Shown: positions 17,407 through 26,283, counted from the first letter of the stretch. The stretch: 64,000 bases of DNA from Dyadobacter sp. 50-39 (GCA_001898145.1 MKSR01000047.1:62001-126000); one strand, 5' to 3'. The notes: generated by a model from the letters alone, not told the origin. Translations and numbers: made by a program.

Positions 17407-19908
17407 ATGACACGCTTTCTGTTACGACAAGCGGCGGCGGCGCTGTGCCTTGCCCTGGCTGCTCAAATACCCGGCAGCCAGGCGCAAATGCCGGCCAAAC
17501 CGACCGCCTCGAAGATCCTGCATGATATGCAGAAACTGAATGTGCTCGGTAATGTGCTCTACATGGCCGCTCACCCCGACGATGAAAACACGACCTTCAT
17601 CGCCTATATGGCCAACGGGCGGCAGTTCAATACCAGCTACTTGGCGCTTACCCGAGGTGATGGCGGCCAGAACCTGATCGGCACCGAGATCCGAGAGCAG
17701 CTTGGTTTGATCCGTACCCAGGAGCTCTTGCAGGCCCGCCGCGTGGACGGCGGCAAGCAATATTTTTCGCGGGCAAACGATTTTGGATTTTCCAAAAATC
17801 CGGAAGAGGTGTTTACGATCTGGGAGCGGGAGAAGCTGTTGGCGGATGCTGTTTGGGTGATCCGCAATGTGCGTCCGGACGTAATCGTAACCCGCTTTCC
17901 GCCCGATGCCCGCGCCGGTCACGGACACCACAGCGCCTCGTCCATCCTGGCCGAAGAAGCATTCGACGCCGCTGCCGACGCGCAGCGGTTCCCAGAGCAG
18001 TTGAAGTATGTGCAGCCCTGGCAGGCAAAGCGGTTGATGTGGAACATCGGCATGTGGGCCGTGCGTAATAGGGAAGAGTTTATCAAAAATGCCCGAAGTT
18101 ATATCCAGATCGACGTAGGCGGCTACAATGCGCTGCTTGGAAAATCCTATGGCGAAATCTCTGCCGAAAGCCGCAGCATGCATAAAAGCCAGGGCTTCGG
18201 TTCCATCGGCAGCCGGGGTATTTCGATAGAGTATTTGCAACACACCAAAGGTCCCAAAGCGAACAAGGACCTTTTTGAGGATGTCAATACTACCTGGGCA
18301 AGGGTGAAGGGCGGCGACAAAGTACAGCCTATGGTAACTGCGCTGATTGCTGCCTATAAGCCTGCAAACCCGGCGGCTAGCGTGCCTGCGTTACTGAAAA
18401 TCCGGACGGAGATTGGTAGGTTGCAGGATGCATTTTGGAAAAAAATCAAGCTTAAAGAGGTCGACGAGCTCATCAGAAATACATTAGGCCTGTACTTGGA
18501 AGCCACAGCGTCGGACTATGCATTCACGGCGGGAGAAGGGATGCCGGTTTCGGTGGAGGCTATCAACCGGTCGGTAGCGGGCGTGATTTTGCACAAGGTG
18601 AAATTACCCTTCGGCGGGGATACTGTGCTCAGCCAGCCGTTGAAAAATAACGAGGGCGTCGATCTGGTATTCCAAACTAAAATCCCAGCGAATATACCGG
18701 TGTCGCAGCCTTACTGGCTTCGCAAGCCGATCGGCTACGCGGGGCTTTTTTCGGTCGAGGACCAACAGGAGATTGGTCGCGGGGAAAATCCGCCAGTGGC
18801 AGTGGTCGGCTTCGAGCTGAGCGTTGACGGGCAGAAGCTGAGCTATGAAACGCCAGTCGTATTTAAAAAGAAAGACCCCGTAGCGGGAGAGGTCTACCAG
18901 CCATTGGTGGTGACGCCGCCGGTGTTTGCGAATATATTGCAGGATGTATATATGTTCGAAGACGGGCAGCCTAAGAAGGTGCTCGTAGCCTTGAAAGCCG
19001 GGAAAGACGATTGTAAAGGGCAGGCGTCGCTAGCGTTGCCCGAAGGGTGGAAATCGGTGCCGGCCAGCAGGCCTTTTGCGATCAGCTCCAAGGGGACAGA
19101 ACAGATGGTGGAGTTTATGCTGTACCCGCCAGCGGGTTCGCAGGATGTGGAAATTACCGCCGTTGCAAAGGTGGAGGGCAATGAATATGCCAATAGCCTC
19201 GCTCAGATCACTTATGACCATATTCCGGCACAGGTCTTTTTTCCTAAGGCGGCTGCAAGGGCTGTCAGGCTCGATCTGGTCAGGAAGGGCGATCAAATCG
19301 GCTATCTCATGGGTGCAGGCGACCTAATCCCAGAAAGCCTCCGCCAGGTCGGCTACCAAGTGACTATGCTGGAAGACAAGGATATCACTGCTGAAAAGCT
19401 CAGCCATTTCGACGCCATTGTCGCAGGCGTGCGGGCATATAACACCAACGAACGCATGAAGCATCATCAGCAGGTGCTAATGGATTATGTCAAAAACGGA
19501 GGCAACTTGATTGTCCAGTATAATACCGAAATGGACCTGGTCATGAAAGATATCGGCCCCTATCCCTTCGAACTGACGCGTGACAGGATCACCGTAGAAG
19601 GGGCTCAGGTGCGTTTCCTGAAACCAGAAAGCCCTGTACTGAATAGCCCGAACAAGATAACGCCGGCCGACTTCGAGCACTGGGTGCAGGAGCGGGGCTT
19701 GTATTTTCCTCAAAAATGGGCACCCGAATATGAAGCGGTGATTTCTTCCAATGATCCGGGCGGCCCGGCGCTGGACGGCGGTATCCTGGTGGCTAAATAC
19801 GGGAAGGGTAATTATGTTTATACCAGCTTATCATGGTTTCGCGAGCTTCCCGCCGGGGTGCCGGGTGCCTACCGGATCTTTGTCAACCTGCTGTCGCTAG
19901 GTAAATAA
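17407..19908 (+). CDS. PIG-L family deacetylase with C-terminal GATase1-like domain
   Basis: An 833-residue exported protein; signal peptide cut near GSQAQ. The PIG-L/LmbE zinc site is AAHPDDEN (His56, Asp59) plus the downstream HGHHSAS motif near residue 178. The middle is beta-rich. A C-terminal Rossmann-like segment (QVTMLEDKDI, DAIVAGVRAYNTNE, NGGNLIVQYNTE) resembles a glutamine-amidotransferase-like/ThuA-like fold. PIG-L enzymes remove N-acetyl groups from GlcNAc-type sugars. Position right behind SusCD suggests action on an N-acetylated glycan or glycoside imported by that pair; this is inference. Confidence 0.9.
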   Translation: MTRFLLRQAAAALCLALAAQIPGSQAQMPAKPTASKILHDMQKLNVLGNVLYMAAHPDDENTTFIAYMANGRQFNTSYLALTRGDGGQNLIGTEIREQLGLIRTQELLQARRVDGGKQYFSRANDFGFSKNPEEVFTIWEREKLLADAVWVIRNVRPDVIVTRFPPDARAGHGHHSASSILAEEAFDAAADAQRFPEQLKYVQPWQAKRLMWNIGMWAVRNREEFIKNARSYIQIDVGGYNALLGKSYGEISAESRSMHKSQGFGSIGSRGISIEYLQHTKGPKANKDLFEDVNTTWARVKGGDKVQPMVTALIAAYKPANPAASVPALLKIRTEIGRLQDAFWKKIKLKEVDELIRNTLGLYLEATASDYAFTAGEGMPVSVEAINRSVAGVILHKVKLPFGGDTVLSQPLKNNEGVDLVFQTKIPANIPVSQPYWLRKPIGYAGLFSVEDQQEIGRGENPPVAVVGFELSVDGQKLSYETPVVFKKKDPVAGEVYQPLVVTPPVFANILQDVYMFEDGQPKKVLVALKAGKDDCKGQASLALPEGWKSVPASRPFAISSKGTEQMVEFMLYPPAGSQDVEITAVAKVEGNEYANSLAQITYDHIPAQVFFPKAAARAVRLDLVRKGDQIGYLMGAGDLIPESLRQVGYQVTMLEDKDITAEKLSHFDAIVAGVRAYNTNERMKHHQQVLMDYVKNGGNLIVQYNTEMDLVMKDIGPYPFELTRDRITVEGAQVRFLKPESPVLNSPNKITPADFEHWVQERGLYFPQKWAPEYEAVISSNDPGGPALDGGILVAKYGKGNYVYTSLSWFRELPAGVPGAYRIFVNLLSLGK

Positions 19909-19987
19909 CCGCAGCATCGTTTTTCTGGTTGCGACCCTGATGGGAAATCGGTAATTTGAAGGCCACTCATCAAACGTTCTAATCACT

Positions 19988-20707
19988 ATGCAATATTTCA
20001 AAACAAGCCGCATCACCCTGGTCCTGTTTGTGACTGCTTTCTTATTGTGTTCTATTGGTTTCCGCAAACCAGGCCGCTGGGTAATGCTTTTCGATGGGAA
20101 AAAACTGGAAGGCTGGCATAGCTACAATCAGAAACAGGCTGTGGGATGGTTCGTGGAAAATGGTACGCTCACGACGGACGGCACGGGCGGCGACCTGGTT
20201 ACGGATAAGGAATACGGTGATTTTGAACTCGAATTCGAGTTCAAAATCCCTCAGGGAAGCAATAGTGGCATACTTTATAAAGTGATCGAGCAGCCGGATA
20301 TCAAACGCACCGTCTTTTCCGCACCCGAATATCAGATCATTGACGATCAGAATTACGTGGTCAAGGATTCGACCGGAAAGAATATCGGCCTCAAACCCGT
20401 GCAGCGCTCGGGAGCCAACTACGACATGAACCCGCCAATGGACGCCACGGCCTATAAACCGGTCGGAAGCTGGAATACCGGCAAAATCGTGGTGGCCAAA
20501 GACCATGTCCGTCATTTCCTGAACGGCAAACTGGTGGCGGACTATCAGTACGGCGACCAGGCCTGGAAGGAGAAAGTGGCCAAAAGCAAGTTCCGGGACT
20601 GGCCCTATGCCACGCCGCATCACCGCGGTAAAATCGCCCTTCAAAATCACAATGTCAAAGAGAAGGTGTGGTTTCGCAATATCCGGATCTTGGAACTAAG
20701 TCGATAA
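19988..20707 (+). CDS. DUF1080 (3-keto-disaccharide hydrolase) domain protein
   Basis: A 239-residue exported protein: signal segment at residues 1-25, then a concanavalin-like DUF1080 fold (VMLFDGKKLEGWHSYNQK, GDFELEFEFKIPQGSNSGILYK, YEYQI-like APEYQIIDDQN, GKIALQNHNVKEKVWFRNIRI). DUF1080 members act as 3-keto-glycoside hydrolases or sugar-binding modules in Bacteroidota and Planctomycetes. As the last gene of the SusCD operon (79 bp gap after the PIG-L gene) it may cleave a glycosidic bond in the transported ligand. No lipobox cysteine is placed convincingly, so periplasmic or secreted. Confidence 0.9.
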   Translation: MQYFKTSRITLVLFVTAFLLCSIGFRKPGRWVMLFDGKKLEGWHSYNQKQAVGWFVENGTLTTDGTGGDLVTDKEYGDFELEFEFKIPQGSNSGILYKVIEQPDIKRTVFSAPEYQIIDDQNYVVKDSTGKNIGLKPVQRSGANYDMNPPMDATAYKPVGSWNTGKIVVAKDHVRHFLNGKLVADYQYGDQAWKEKVAKSKFRDWPYATPHHRGKIALQNHNVKEKVWFRNIRILELSR

Positions 20708-21121
20708 GTTCGGATCATTTGTCTCGATCTGCTGAAACTGAATGGGCAGTCCCCGGTAAGTCCCTGTTTTTACTGCGCGTTGACCAGCGCCCCGATCCTT
20801 TTTGGTTAATTGATCGCCAGACAAAAGATGCACACCTTGTCCAGCCAATATTCTTGAAGAGTGAACCGTAGTTTAACTCTTTTGACATATCAATCCCAGT
20901 ACAGATAAAGAAGGGAGTATGCGACAAGGTTGAATTTTTTACGGAACCTACAAATCTGTTATTGATAAAATACAATCAAAAATTTTTATAGTAACAAAAC
21001 GCTGTTTAGCGAATCGTTAACGGGCGATTTTGAGATTATAATTGCCGGTAAATAAGTTATCCTGCTGCAACCGCTGATCTTGGGTGGATCTTCCTAATTT
21101 GATGGGTAAACCGCCGAAACG
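20708..21121. other. intergenic region, AT-rich, before kinase gene
   Basis: No gene supported. The right half is AT-rich and probably contains the promoter of the histidine kinase operon. No hairpin terminator for the SusCD operon was recognised. Confidence 0.3.
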
Positions 21122-22168
21122 ATGCAGTCCGTACTCTGTATATTACTGCTTTTTGCCGGCACCGACCCGTTTTTTTCCGGCGGGGGCCGTATCAATGGCA
21201 CGCCCTACGCGCGGTTGCCGGACACGCTGTATGTGCCTAAGGCTGTGGACAAGCTATTTCTCGAATTGCCACAGCACCCCGGGCAGGGCGTCAGTTACGC
21301 ATTCAAAATGGACCCGATCGATCACGAATGGACGCCCGCCGTTTATCCAGCGGTGCGTTACGAGACGTTGCGGGAAGGGTATTACGAGTTACATTTCAGG
21401 GTTTTAGATGCGCATTCGACGGTTTTGAATACGAGCCGGTTTGTGATCCGGAAAGAAGCCGCTTTCTGGCATGCGTGGTGGTTTATTCCGCTGCTTACCC
21501 TGTATGTGGCCGTGGTAGCGGGCGTGGGGGTATACATTTTCAACCTCTACAACCTTCGGCAGAAACTCAAATTGCAATACCTCAGAAACCAGATCGCCTC
21601 CGACCTGCACGACGAGGTGGGTTCGAACCTGAACAGCATTGCATTGTTTGTGGAGCTGCTGCGCAAAAACGCCACGCCGGAGACACTGCCGGTGCTGGAC
21701 CGAATTATCAGCAATTCGCGGGAGTCGGTGGAGCTGATGCAGGACACGGTGTGGGCGATCAACCCCCGCAACGATTCCCTCCAGAAGCTGATCGACAAAA
21801 TGCATTCGTTTGCCACCCAGGCGCTCGCGGCATGCGATATGGCCCTCGAATTTCAGTCGGAAAGCAGCCTGGCCGACTTGCAGCTCAGTATGGAGCAACG
21901 CAAGAACATTTACCTGATATTCAAAGAAACGATCAACAACGCGGTCAAGCATTCGGGTGCTACGGGCGTGAGCGTGCGGCTGCAACGCATGAGCGACGCG
22001 CTTTTCTTGCAGATCAATGACAACGGTAAAGGCTACGACACAGGGCGCCAGTACGAGGGCAACGGAATTTTTAACCTCCGAAAACGGGCCGAAGAGTCGG
22101 GGCTCGACTTGCTGGTACATTCGCGTCCGGGCGAAGGTACGCGTGTGGAAGTGCTTTGCCATCCCTAA
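21122..22168 (+). CDS. NarL-type sensor histidine kinase (HisKA_3), short sensor
   Basis: A 348-residue kinase. A signal-like hydrophobic start is followed by a periplasmic Y_Y_Y-like beta domain (about residues 40-110, ending YYELHFRVLDAHST). A membrane helix spans about 118-141. The HisKA_3 domain has DLHDEVGSNLNSI with His163, and the HATPase has KETINNAVKHSGA, NDNGKGYD and GNGIFNLRKRA. Related Bacteroidota kinases carry a large two-component-propeller domain before the Y_Y_Y module; here the propeller is absent, so this is a reduced version. A cognate LuxR-type regulator follows 52 bp downstream. Confidence 0.9.
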   Translation: MQSVLCILLLFAGTDPFFSGGGRINGTPYARLPDTLYVPKAVDKLFLELPQHPGQGVSYAFKMDPIDHEWTPAVYPAVRYETLREGYYELHFRVLDAHSTVLNTSRFVIRKEAAFWHAWWFIPLLTLYVAVVAGVGVYIFNLYNLRQKLKLQYLRNQIASDLHDEVGSNLNSIALFVELLRKNATPETLPVLDRIISNSRESVELMQDTVWAINPRNDSLQKLIDKMHSFATQALAACDMALEFQSESSLADLQLSMEQRKNIYLIFKETINNAVKHSGATGVSVRLQRMSDALFLQINDNGKGYDTGRQYEGNGIFNLRKRAEESGLDLLVHSRPGEGTRVEVLCHP

Positions 22169-22220
22169 AATTGGGGATTTTTCTTCTGCGGCATTTGCCG
22201 GATTTTTGTAACATCATTCA

Positions 22221-22868
22221 ATGCGACCGACGATGATAAAAGTTTTGTTATTCGAAGACAACAAGAATTTCAGGCAGGGTCTGGCGCTTTTTCTATCGGC
22301 TTTGGAGGATATCTGGCTGGTCGACGCCCTTCCTGATGCTCGGGACGCGGTTTACCTGGTCAAGAAGCATAAGCCCGACGTGGTGCTGATGGACATTCAA
22401 ATGCCCCGGAAGTCGGGAATAGAAGCGCTGGTAGAAATCCGGAAAGCCCAGCCGGCTGCCAAGGTGCTGATGCAGACCGTATTCGAAGACGACGACAAGG
22501 TATTTCAGGCAATTTGTTCGGGCGCTTCGGGATACATTGTCAAATGCCCCGACCCAGAGGTGTACGTGCAGGCGATCCGCGAGGTGTATGCGGGTGGCGC
22601 GCACATGTCGCCGACCATTTCGCGGAAGGTGCTGGCCATGTTCCAGCAGCAGTTTGCGAAATCCGAGCAGACTTTCGTGGACCTTACCAACCGCGAGCGG
22701 GAAATACTCGGGTGTATGGTCAAAGGGCAGAGCTACAAGATGATCGCCGCCAGTTGCGGCATTTCGTTCAGCACCGTAGCCACGCACGTGAACCACATTT
22801 ACGAAAAGCTGCACGTCAACTCCGCCCCGGAAGCGGTAGTAAAAGCATTGGAAATGAAACTGGTATAG
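22221..22868 (+). CDS. NarL/LuxR-family response regulator
   Basis: A 215-residue regulator. The receiver domain has VLLFEDN (acidic pair), the phospho-acceptor in VVLMDIQMP (Asp58), a Thr/Lys pair (LMQTVFEDDDK; GYIVKCPDPE). The C-terminal LuxR HTH is LTNREREILGCMVKGQSYKM followed by CGISFSTVATHVNHIYEKL. The start may instead be ATG 22233 (MIKVLLFED). It is almost certainly the partner of the kinase just upstream, and the unrecognised peptidase gene begins 31 bp after its stop, so that cluster is its probable target or operon-mate. Confidence 0.92.
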   Translation: MRPTMIKVLLFEDNKNFRQGLALFLSALEDIWLVDALPDARDAVYLVKKHKPDVVLMDIQMPRKSGIEALVEIRKAQPAAKVLMQTVFEDDDKVFQAICSGASGYIVKCPDPEVYVQAIREVYAGGAHMSPTISRKVLAMFQQQFAKSEQTFVDLTNREREILGCMVKGQSYKMIAASCGISFSTVATHVNHIYEKLHVNSAPEAVVKALEMKLV

Positions 22869-22899
22869 AATCCTCCATTTTATTAAACTTTTATACGAT

Positions 22900-24123
22900 A
22901 TGAGTACAACGCTTGTAGAGCAGTTTCTCCCTAAATCTTGCTGGGCTGCGTCGTTAGATATGTTCACCAATGGTCAATTGAAGCAATGCAAGCTGTTGAG
23001 AGAGGATCATGGAGGTGATGTCCCGGCAAATCCAAGAAAATTTTGTGACGATACCTGGCTTCGGAACAACAGAGGTGCGTATGTAGGCAATACCAAAACG
23101 CTGGCTTGGGTGAAGGATCGGCTGGTACTGGCTGGTAGAAGCCCGGTAACACACAACGGCAGAGCTGTGCCTTCTTTCAAGCAGTTACAAAGCGATATCG
23201 GCGCTTCCGCCATAACCCTTATGTCGTGGGGCTTCGCAAACAATCTCCATTTTATCGTGCCAGTAAAAACCGTAGAACAGCAATTGGCAGGATCAATACT
23301 GCTACAATGGATTAAGGTTTTAGATCCTTATCCTGCAACGAAAGGCCGTACTTACTATCTTAATTACAAGCAATTTGCAGCTTCCGGGTGGTTCAAAGGC
23401 ATGATTTTTCAAAGTCAGGTCAATGGCGGAAATGCATCGCAACCGACCGAATTTTCAGACGCCGATCCCAAGCAGTTGGTTCAAAGATATCTTGACTCGT
23501 TGGCGACAACAACCAGCGATTTTCGACAGGTGACCAATGTTGCTGGTGATCATCAAATCCTGGATTATAATTTCAATGTCACAAATATCAATGTCAGCAT
23601 TTTGCTTGCCAACGGACAGCGATTTTTCGATAGCATTCTGGCGGGAGGAAGCAATCTAAAAATGTATCTGGCAGGTTTAAACAACAAATACACCGCGTAT
23701 TTTCTGAATTCGGCTGATAACTCATATTACATTTCAACGCTTGAAAATGGCCTGAGATATCTTCCAGTAGCAGGCACCAACCATGCGGGAGTAGTAAATC
23801 TCGCCCACATGGCTGCGCCTGCAAGAGCGGTATCCAGGGGCGCGAAGCAGCTGAAAGCTATTGACCACGATCAGCCGGATAAAACAGAACAAGCCGCGCT
23901 TAAATATTTTGAAAAATGGCCTAATACCGCACTAATATGTCAGTTTTTCGACATCGGCCAGGAGTATGTATTCTTTGTCAAAGATGGCAGGGTGCGGGTA
24001 TTCGATCCGTTCCGGTCGTTTGCCTATATTTTTCCAAAATCGCACAAGGGGATTTCCCATATTTCCCTTAAAGCATTCTTAGCTGTTATTCCCTCTTTCT
24101 ATAAAATTCTAAACGAAAAGTAA
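22900..24123 (+). CDS. leaderless papain-like cysteine peptidase (C39/C70-like), family unassigned
   Basis: A 407-residue protein with no signal peptide. Residues 8-25 read QFLPKSCWAASLDMFTNG, the classic Q...CWA(A) nucleophile helix of papain-like peptidases (Cys14). NLHFIVPV supplies His117, and WIKVLDPYPATKG supplies Asp142 in the VLDPxP context seen in C39/C70-type enzymes. The triad order and spacing are as expected. The C-terminal half (about 230-400) is beta-rich with a second VFFVKDGRVRVFDPF motif and is unrecognised. I infer a cytoplasmic protease or transpeptidase; the substrate might be a neighbour in this cluster. Gap to the next gene is 3 bp. Confidence 0.7.
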   Translation: MSTTLVEQFLPKSCWAASLDMFTNGQLKQCKLLREDHGGDVPANPRKFCDDTWLRNNRGAYVGNTKTLAWVKDRLVLAGRSPVTHNGRAVPSFKQLQSDIGASAITLMSWGFANNLHFIVPVKTVEQQLAGSILLQWIKVLDPYPATKGRTYYLNYKQFAASGWFKGMIFQSQVNGGNASQPTEFSDADPKQLVQRYLDSLATTTSDFRQVTNVAGDHQILDYNFNVTNINVSILLANGQRFFDSILAGGSNLKMYLAGLNNKYTAYFLNSADNSYYISTLENGLRYLPVAGTNHAGVVNLAHMAAPARAVSRGAKQLKAIDHDQPDKTEQAALKYFEKWPNTALICQFFDIGQEYVFFVKDGRVRVFDPFRSFAYIFPKSHKGISHISLKAFLAVIPSFYKILNEK

Positions 24124-24126
24124 AAC

Positions 24127-24672
24127 ATGGACAACGAAGTAGAATACGCAATCGAAAGGGTAAAGCGCTTTGCTAATATGAAAGGTGTGCAAAAGGCAGA
24201 TAGAGTCAGTCTCGGCCTTCGGTATTCGATTGACGAACTGTTGCAGCTCGTTGCCGGGCTAACAGGCAAGCGCGTGTTGCTGGTGGATGAGGCGGATAGT
24301 ACCAGTATTTTGCCACAAGGCGCCGAACTCGCGCTCGCGGAAGCGGGCAAGCCGTGCGGCGACTACCGGTTTACCGTTGTGAAGTCTTGCATTGGCAGCG
24401 ATGGCATAACCAATGAAAACGACGATCAGAGCAGTGAGTTCAACAATACGATTTATCCCAAGGCGACCGGAGTTGTGTTTATGGTCGGAAAGGAGAAGCC
24501 GGCGATGGCGCTCACGGTCGAGACGTTTCCGATTGTCGGCGAAGACCTGGTTAACGATGAAGGAGATATGTTGCCACTCTGGGATTTCATAAAGTATAAC
24601 GGACGTTACGCCTACTCGCCGGAAGACGGCGGTGGCGGCACCGGTTCGAAAACACCTCCTCCGGGTGCTTAA
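24127..24672 (+). CDS. hypothetical protein, cluster partner of peptidase
   Basis: A 181-residue protein I do not recognise. It is acidic, with an early helical part (YSIDELLQLVAGLTGKRVLLV), a central strand-rich part with VVFMVGKEKPAMALTVETFP, and a disordered Gly/Pro tail (EDGGGGTGSKTPPPGA). No signal peptide or membrane helix. It starts 3 bp after the peptidase stop, so expression is surely coupled. It could be a substrate, inhibitor or adaptor of the peptidase; nothing in the sequence decides between these. Confidence 0.7.
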   Translation: MDNEVEYAIERVKRFANMKGVQKADRVSLGLRYSIDELLQLVAGLTGKRVLLVDEADSTSILPQGAELALAEAGKPCGDYRFTVVKSCIGSDGITNENDDQSSEFNNTIYPKATGVVFMVGKEKPAMALTVETFPIVGEDLVNDEGDMLPLWDFIKYNGRYAYSPEDGGGGTGSKTPPPGA

Positions 24673-24684
24673 CGGTTTTTACGG

Positions 24685-25344
24685 ATGTTGTCAGAACTCC
24701 TTTTATATCGGTTTTCGGGATGGCTGCTTACGGCGGTATGGCTGTTCCTGTCGTTCCAGGCGCTGCGCAGGCGTGGAGTATGGAATGGCAGATACCGGTA
24801 CTTCCTGATTTTCCTGCTGTCGATCTCGTTTATCGAGCTCGCGGCGGCCATTACCGCACCGCTGCTGAGCAACAACCTGTTCCTGGATTATCCCTACATC
24901 ACGATCGAGTTTGTGATGCTGGGGTTGTTTCTGGCCAAGATCATCGACATCGGTTTTATTACCCGCCTGGTCAACGTCGCGTCGGCGCTTTTTGTCCTTT
25001 TCCAGATCGCCAATGCATTCTGGTTGCAAGGGCTCGAAAGCTACAACAGCTACGGCGAGTATGTCAACAATGCCTACCTGTTCATGCTTTCGGTGTGGGC
25101 GCTTACGGTACTTTACCGGCAGAATCTCGGACGCAGCATCCTCGCCGTTCGGGACGCTTGGTTCGTACTTGGCATACTGGGCATTTACCTGCTCATCTCC
25201 GTGATCGACTTCCTGTACGACATGGCGCTGCCTTACCGGAACGACCATATCCTTTACATAGTCCTCATATCGGGTAACTTTTTGAAATCGGGCCTGCTGA
25301 TGCTCTATTACAAAGGCATTCGCATGATGCCGCGCCAGCGGTAG
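24685..25344 (+). CDS. seven-helix integral membrane protein
   Basis: A 219-residue polytopic protein with about seven hydrophobic helices (roughly residues 5-27, 39-61, 70-89, 95-114, 128-143, 158-182, 190-211) and short loops. No catalytic motif stands out. Similar small 7-TM proteins occur next to LuxR-type two-component systems in Cytophagales, which would suit a sensory role together with the kinase at 21122, but I cannot assign a family. It lies 12 bp after the previous gene and closes this transcript, since a hairpin terminator follows. Confidence 0.72.
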   Translation: MLSELLLYRFSGWLLTAVWLFLSFQALRRRGVWNGRYRYFLIFLLSISFIELAAAITAPLLSNNLFLDYPYITIEFVMLGLFLAKIIDIGFITRLVNVASALFVLFQIANAFWLQGLESYNSYGEYVNNAYLFMLSVWALTVLYRQNLGRSILAVRDAWFVLGILGIYLLISVIDFLYDMALPYRNDHILYIVLISGNFLKSGLLMLYYKGIRMMPRQR

Positions 25345-25358
25345 CCCGGCATATTCCC

Positions 25359-25396
25359 GCACCCCCGGAAGCACGCTCGTGAGAGGGTGCTTTTTT
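25359..25396 (+). terminator. hairpin terminator splitting the cluster
   Basis: GCACCC...GGGTGC arms (25359-25390), with an inner AGCAC/GTGCT alternative pairing, followed directly by TTTTTT. It separates the kinase-to-7TM transcript from the genes starting at 25517. Confidence 0.7.
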
Positions 25397-25516
25397 GCTT
25401 TTACCGGGTTGTAATATCCATAAAATTGTCGATACCGCTTCATATGGATTTGGGGGAAATTTGAAATGTCATCACACCGGTGACTGTCCGTTCCCAACAT
25501 TCAAATCCAGTTCATT

Positions 25517-25939
25517 ATGGCAAAGCAAAGTGAATTCGAATCCGTGCAGGAGGCCTATTTTACGGGCATCCAACTGGTTCAGCTGGCCAAGTTCAGCGAT
25601 TCCAAAGAGTCGGCGCAATTGCTGGCCAAGCATGGTATGGCGCTCATTTCCAAATCGCAGGAGACGATCCTGAGCAAGTATTTCGATGAATATTGCGGCA
25701 CCCATCCGTGGCGTTGGCCGCGCCCCTGGCCTTTTCCGTGGCCCGGTCCATGGCCTGGTCCTTGGTGGCGCACATTCGATCCCGGTTTCATCGATCCCGT
25801 ACCCGATCCGCTCCGTGGCGCGATGAACAAGTTTCACCTGCTGGCCAGCATTGAAGACCTCCGCTCAGGTCTGCTCGGTAATGCCGCACTCGAGGCGGTG
25901 AAAGGCATTTCGGAACAGCTCCGCGCCAATCTGCGGTAA
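25517..25939 (+). CDS. Trp/Pro-rich hypothetical protein
   Basis: A 140-residue protein with no signal peptide. Residues 1-60 look helical (AYFTGIQLVQLAKFSDSKES). Residues 63-84 are extraordinary: HPWRWPRPWPFPWPGPWPGP then WW, alternating Trp/Pro/Gly with eight Trp in about 22 residues. Residues 100-140 are again helical (MNKFHLLASIEDLRSGLLGN). Such a rigid, aromatic polyproline-like rod could be a binding ligand, a membrane-active segment or a spacer; I know no matching family. It begins the second transcript of the cluster after the terminator at 25359. Confidence 0.7.
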   Translation: MAKQSEFESVQEAYFTGIQLVQLAKFSDSKESAQLLAKHGMALISKSQETILSKYFDEYCGTHPWRWPRPWPFPWPGPWPGPWWRTFDPGFIDPVPDPLRGAMNKFHLLASIEDLRSGLLGNAALEAVKGISEQLRANLR

Positions 25940-25951
25940 TGCCGGTTGGCC

Positions 25952-26233
25952 ATGATCGTCGAAATTCATTTTCAGGAAGGGTTTTCAAACGAAAAAGCGC
26001 AACTGCTTGTCGACGGCGACGTGGTTGAGGAATTTTCTTTGAGCACCCGGTTTCAACTCGGGATGGCGGCCATCAAGAAGGTGGACGTCGCATCGGGGAC
26101 GAAAGTGCGGGTGGTATTGCCCGACCGGAACATCCGGCAACAGGTTCCGGTCAGTCATCGCTACGTGAAGGTCAGCCTAGAAGATGGAAAGCTGACAATC
26201 AGCCCCACAGACCAGATGCCCGGCTATGTGTAA
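25952..26233 (+). CDS. small hypothetical protein, cluster member
   Basis: A 93-residue protein starting at ATG 25952, 12 bp after the Trp/Pro-rich gene; a TTG two codons earlier is possible. It looks all-beta (IVEIHFQEGFSNEKAQLLVD, VRVVLPDRNI, HRYVKVSLEDGKLTISPTD), like a small beta-sandwich. No signal peptide, membrane segment or motif. Not recognised. Its position between the Trp/Pro-rich gene and the metalloprotease gene suggests an accessory or binding role; that is only context. Confidence 0.65.
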   Translation: MIVEIHFQEGFSNEKAQLLVDGDVVEEFSLSTRFQLGMAAIKKVDVASGTKVRVVLPDRNIRQQVPVSHRYVKVSLEDGKLTISPTDQMPGYV

Positions 26234-26283
26234 ATCCACATTGTTTTTAAGCACCCATTTTTTATCCTAAACATTTCAAAACC

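Noticed and set aside
17422-18243. 273-codon antisense frame within the PIG-L gene
   Set aside because: The sense strand carries the PIG-L zinc motifs and signal peptide; high GC at third positions creates long antisense frames here.
24703-25500. 265-codon open frame antisense to the 7-TM gene
   Set aside because: Its product is rich in His/Gln/Arg/Asp typical of an antisense shadow of a membrane-protein gene; the sense frame has coherent helices and operon spacing.
25517-25939. Trp/Pro-rich gene as a RiPP precursor
   Set aside because: It is large, lacks a leader-core boundary, and no maturation enzymes such as radical SAM, YcaO or lanthionine synthetase lie nearby.
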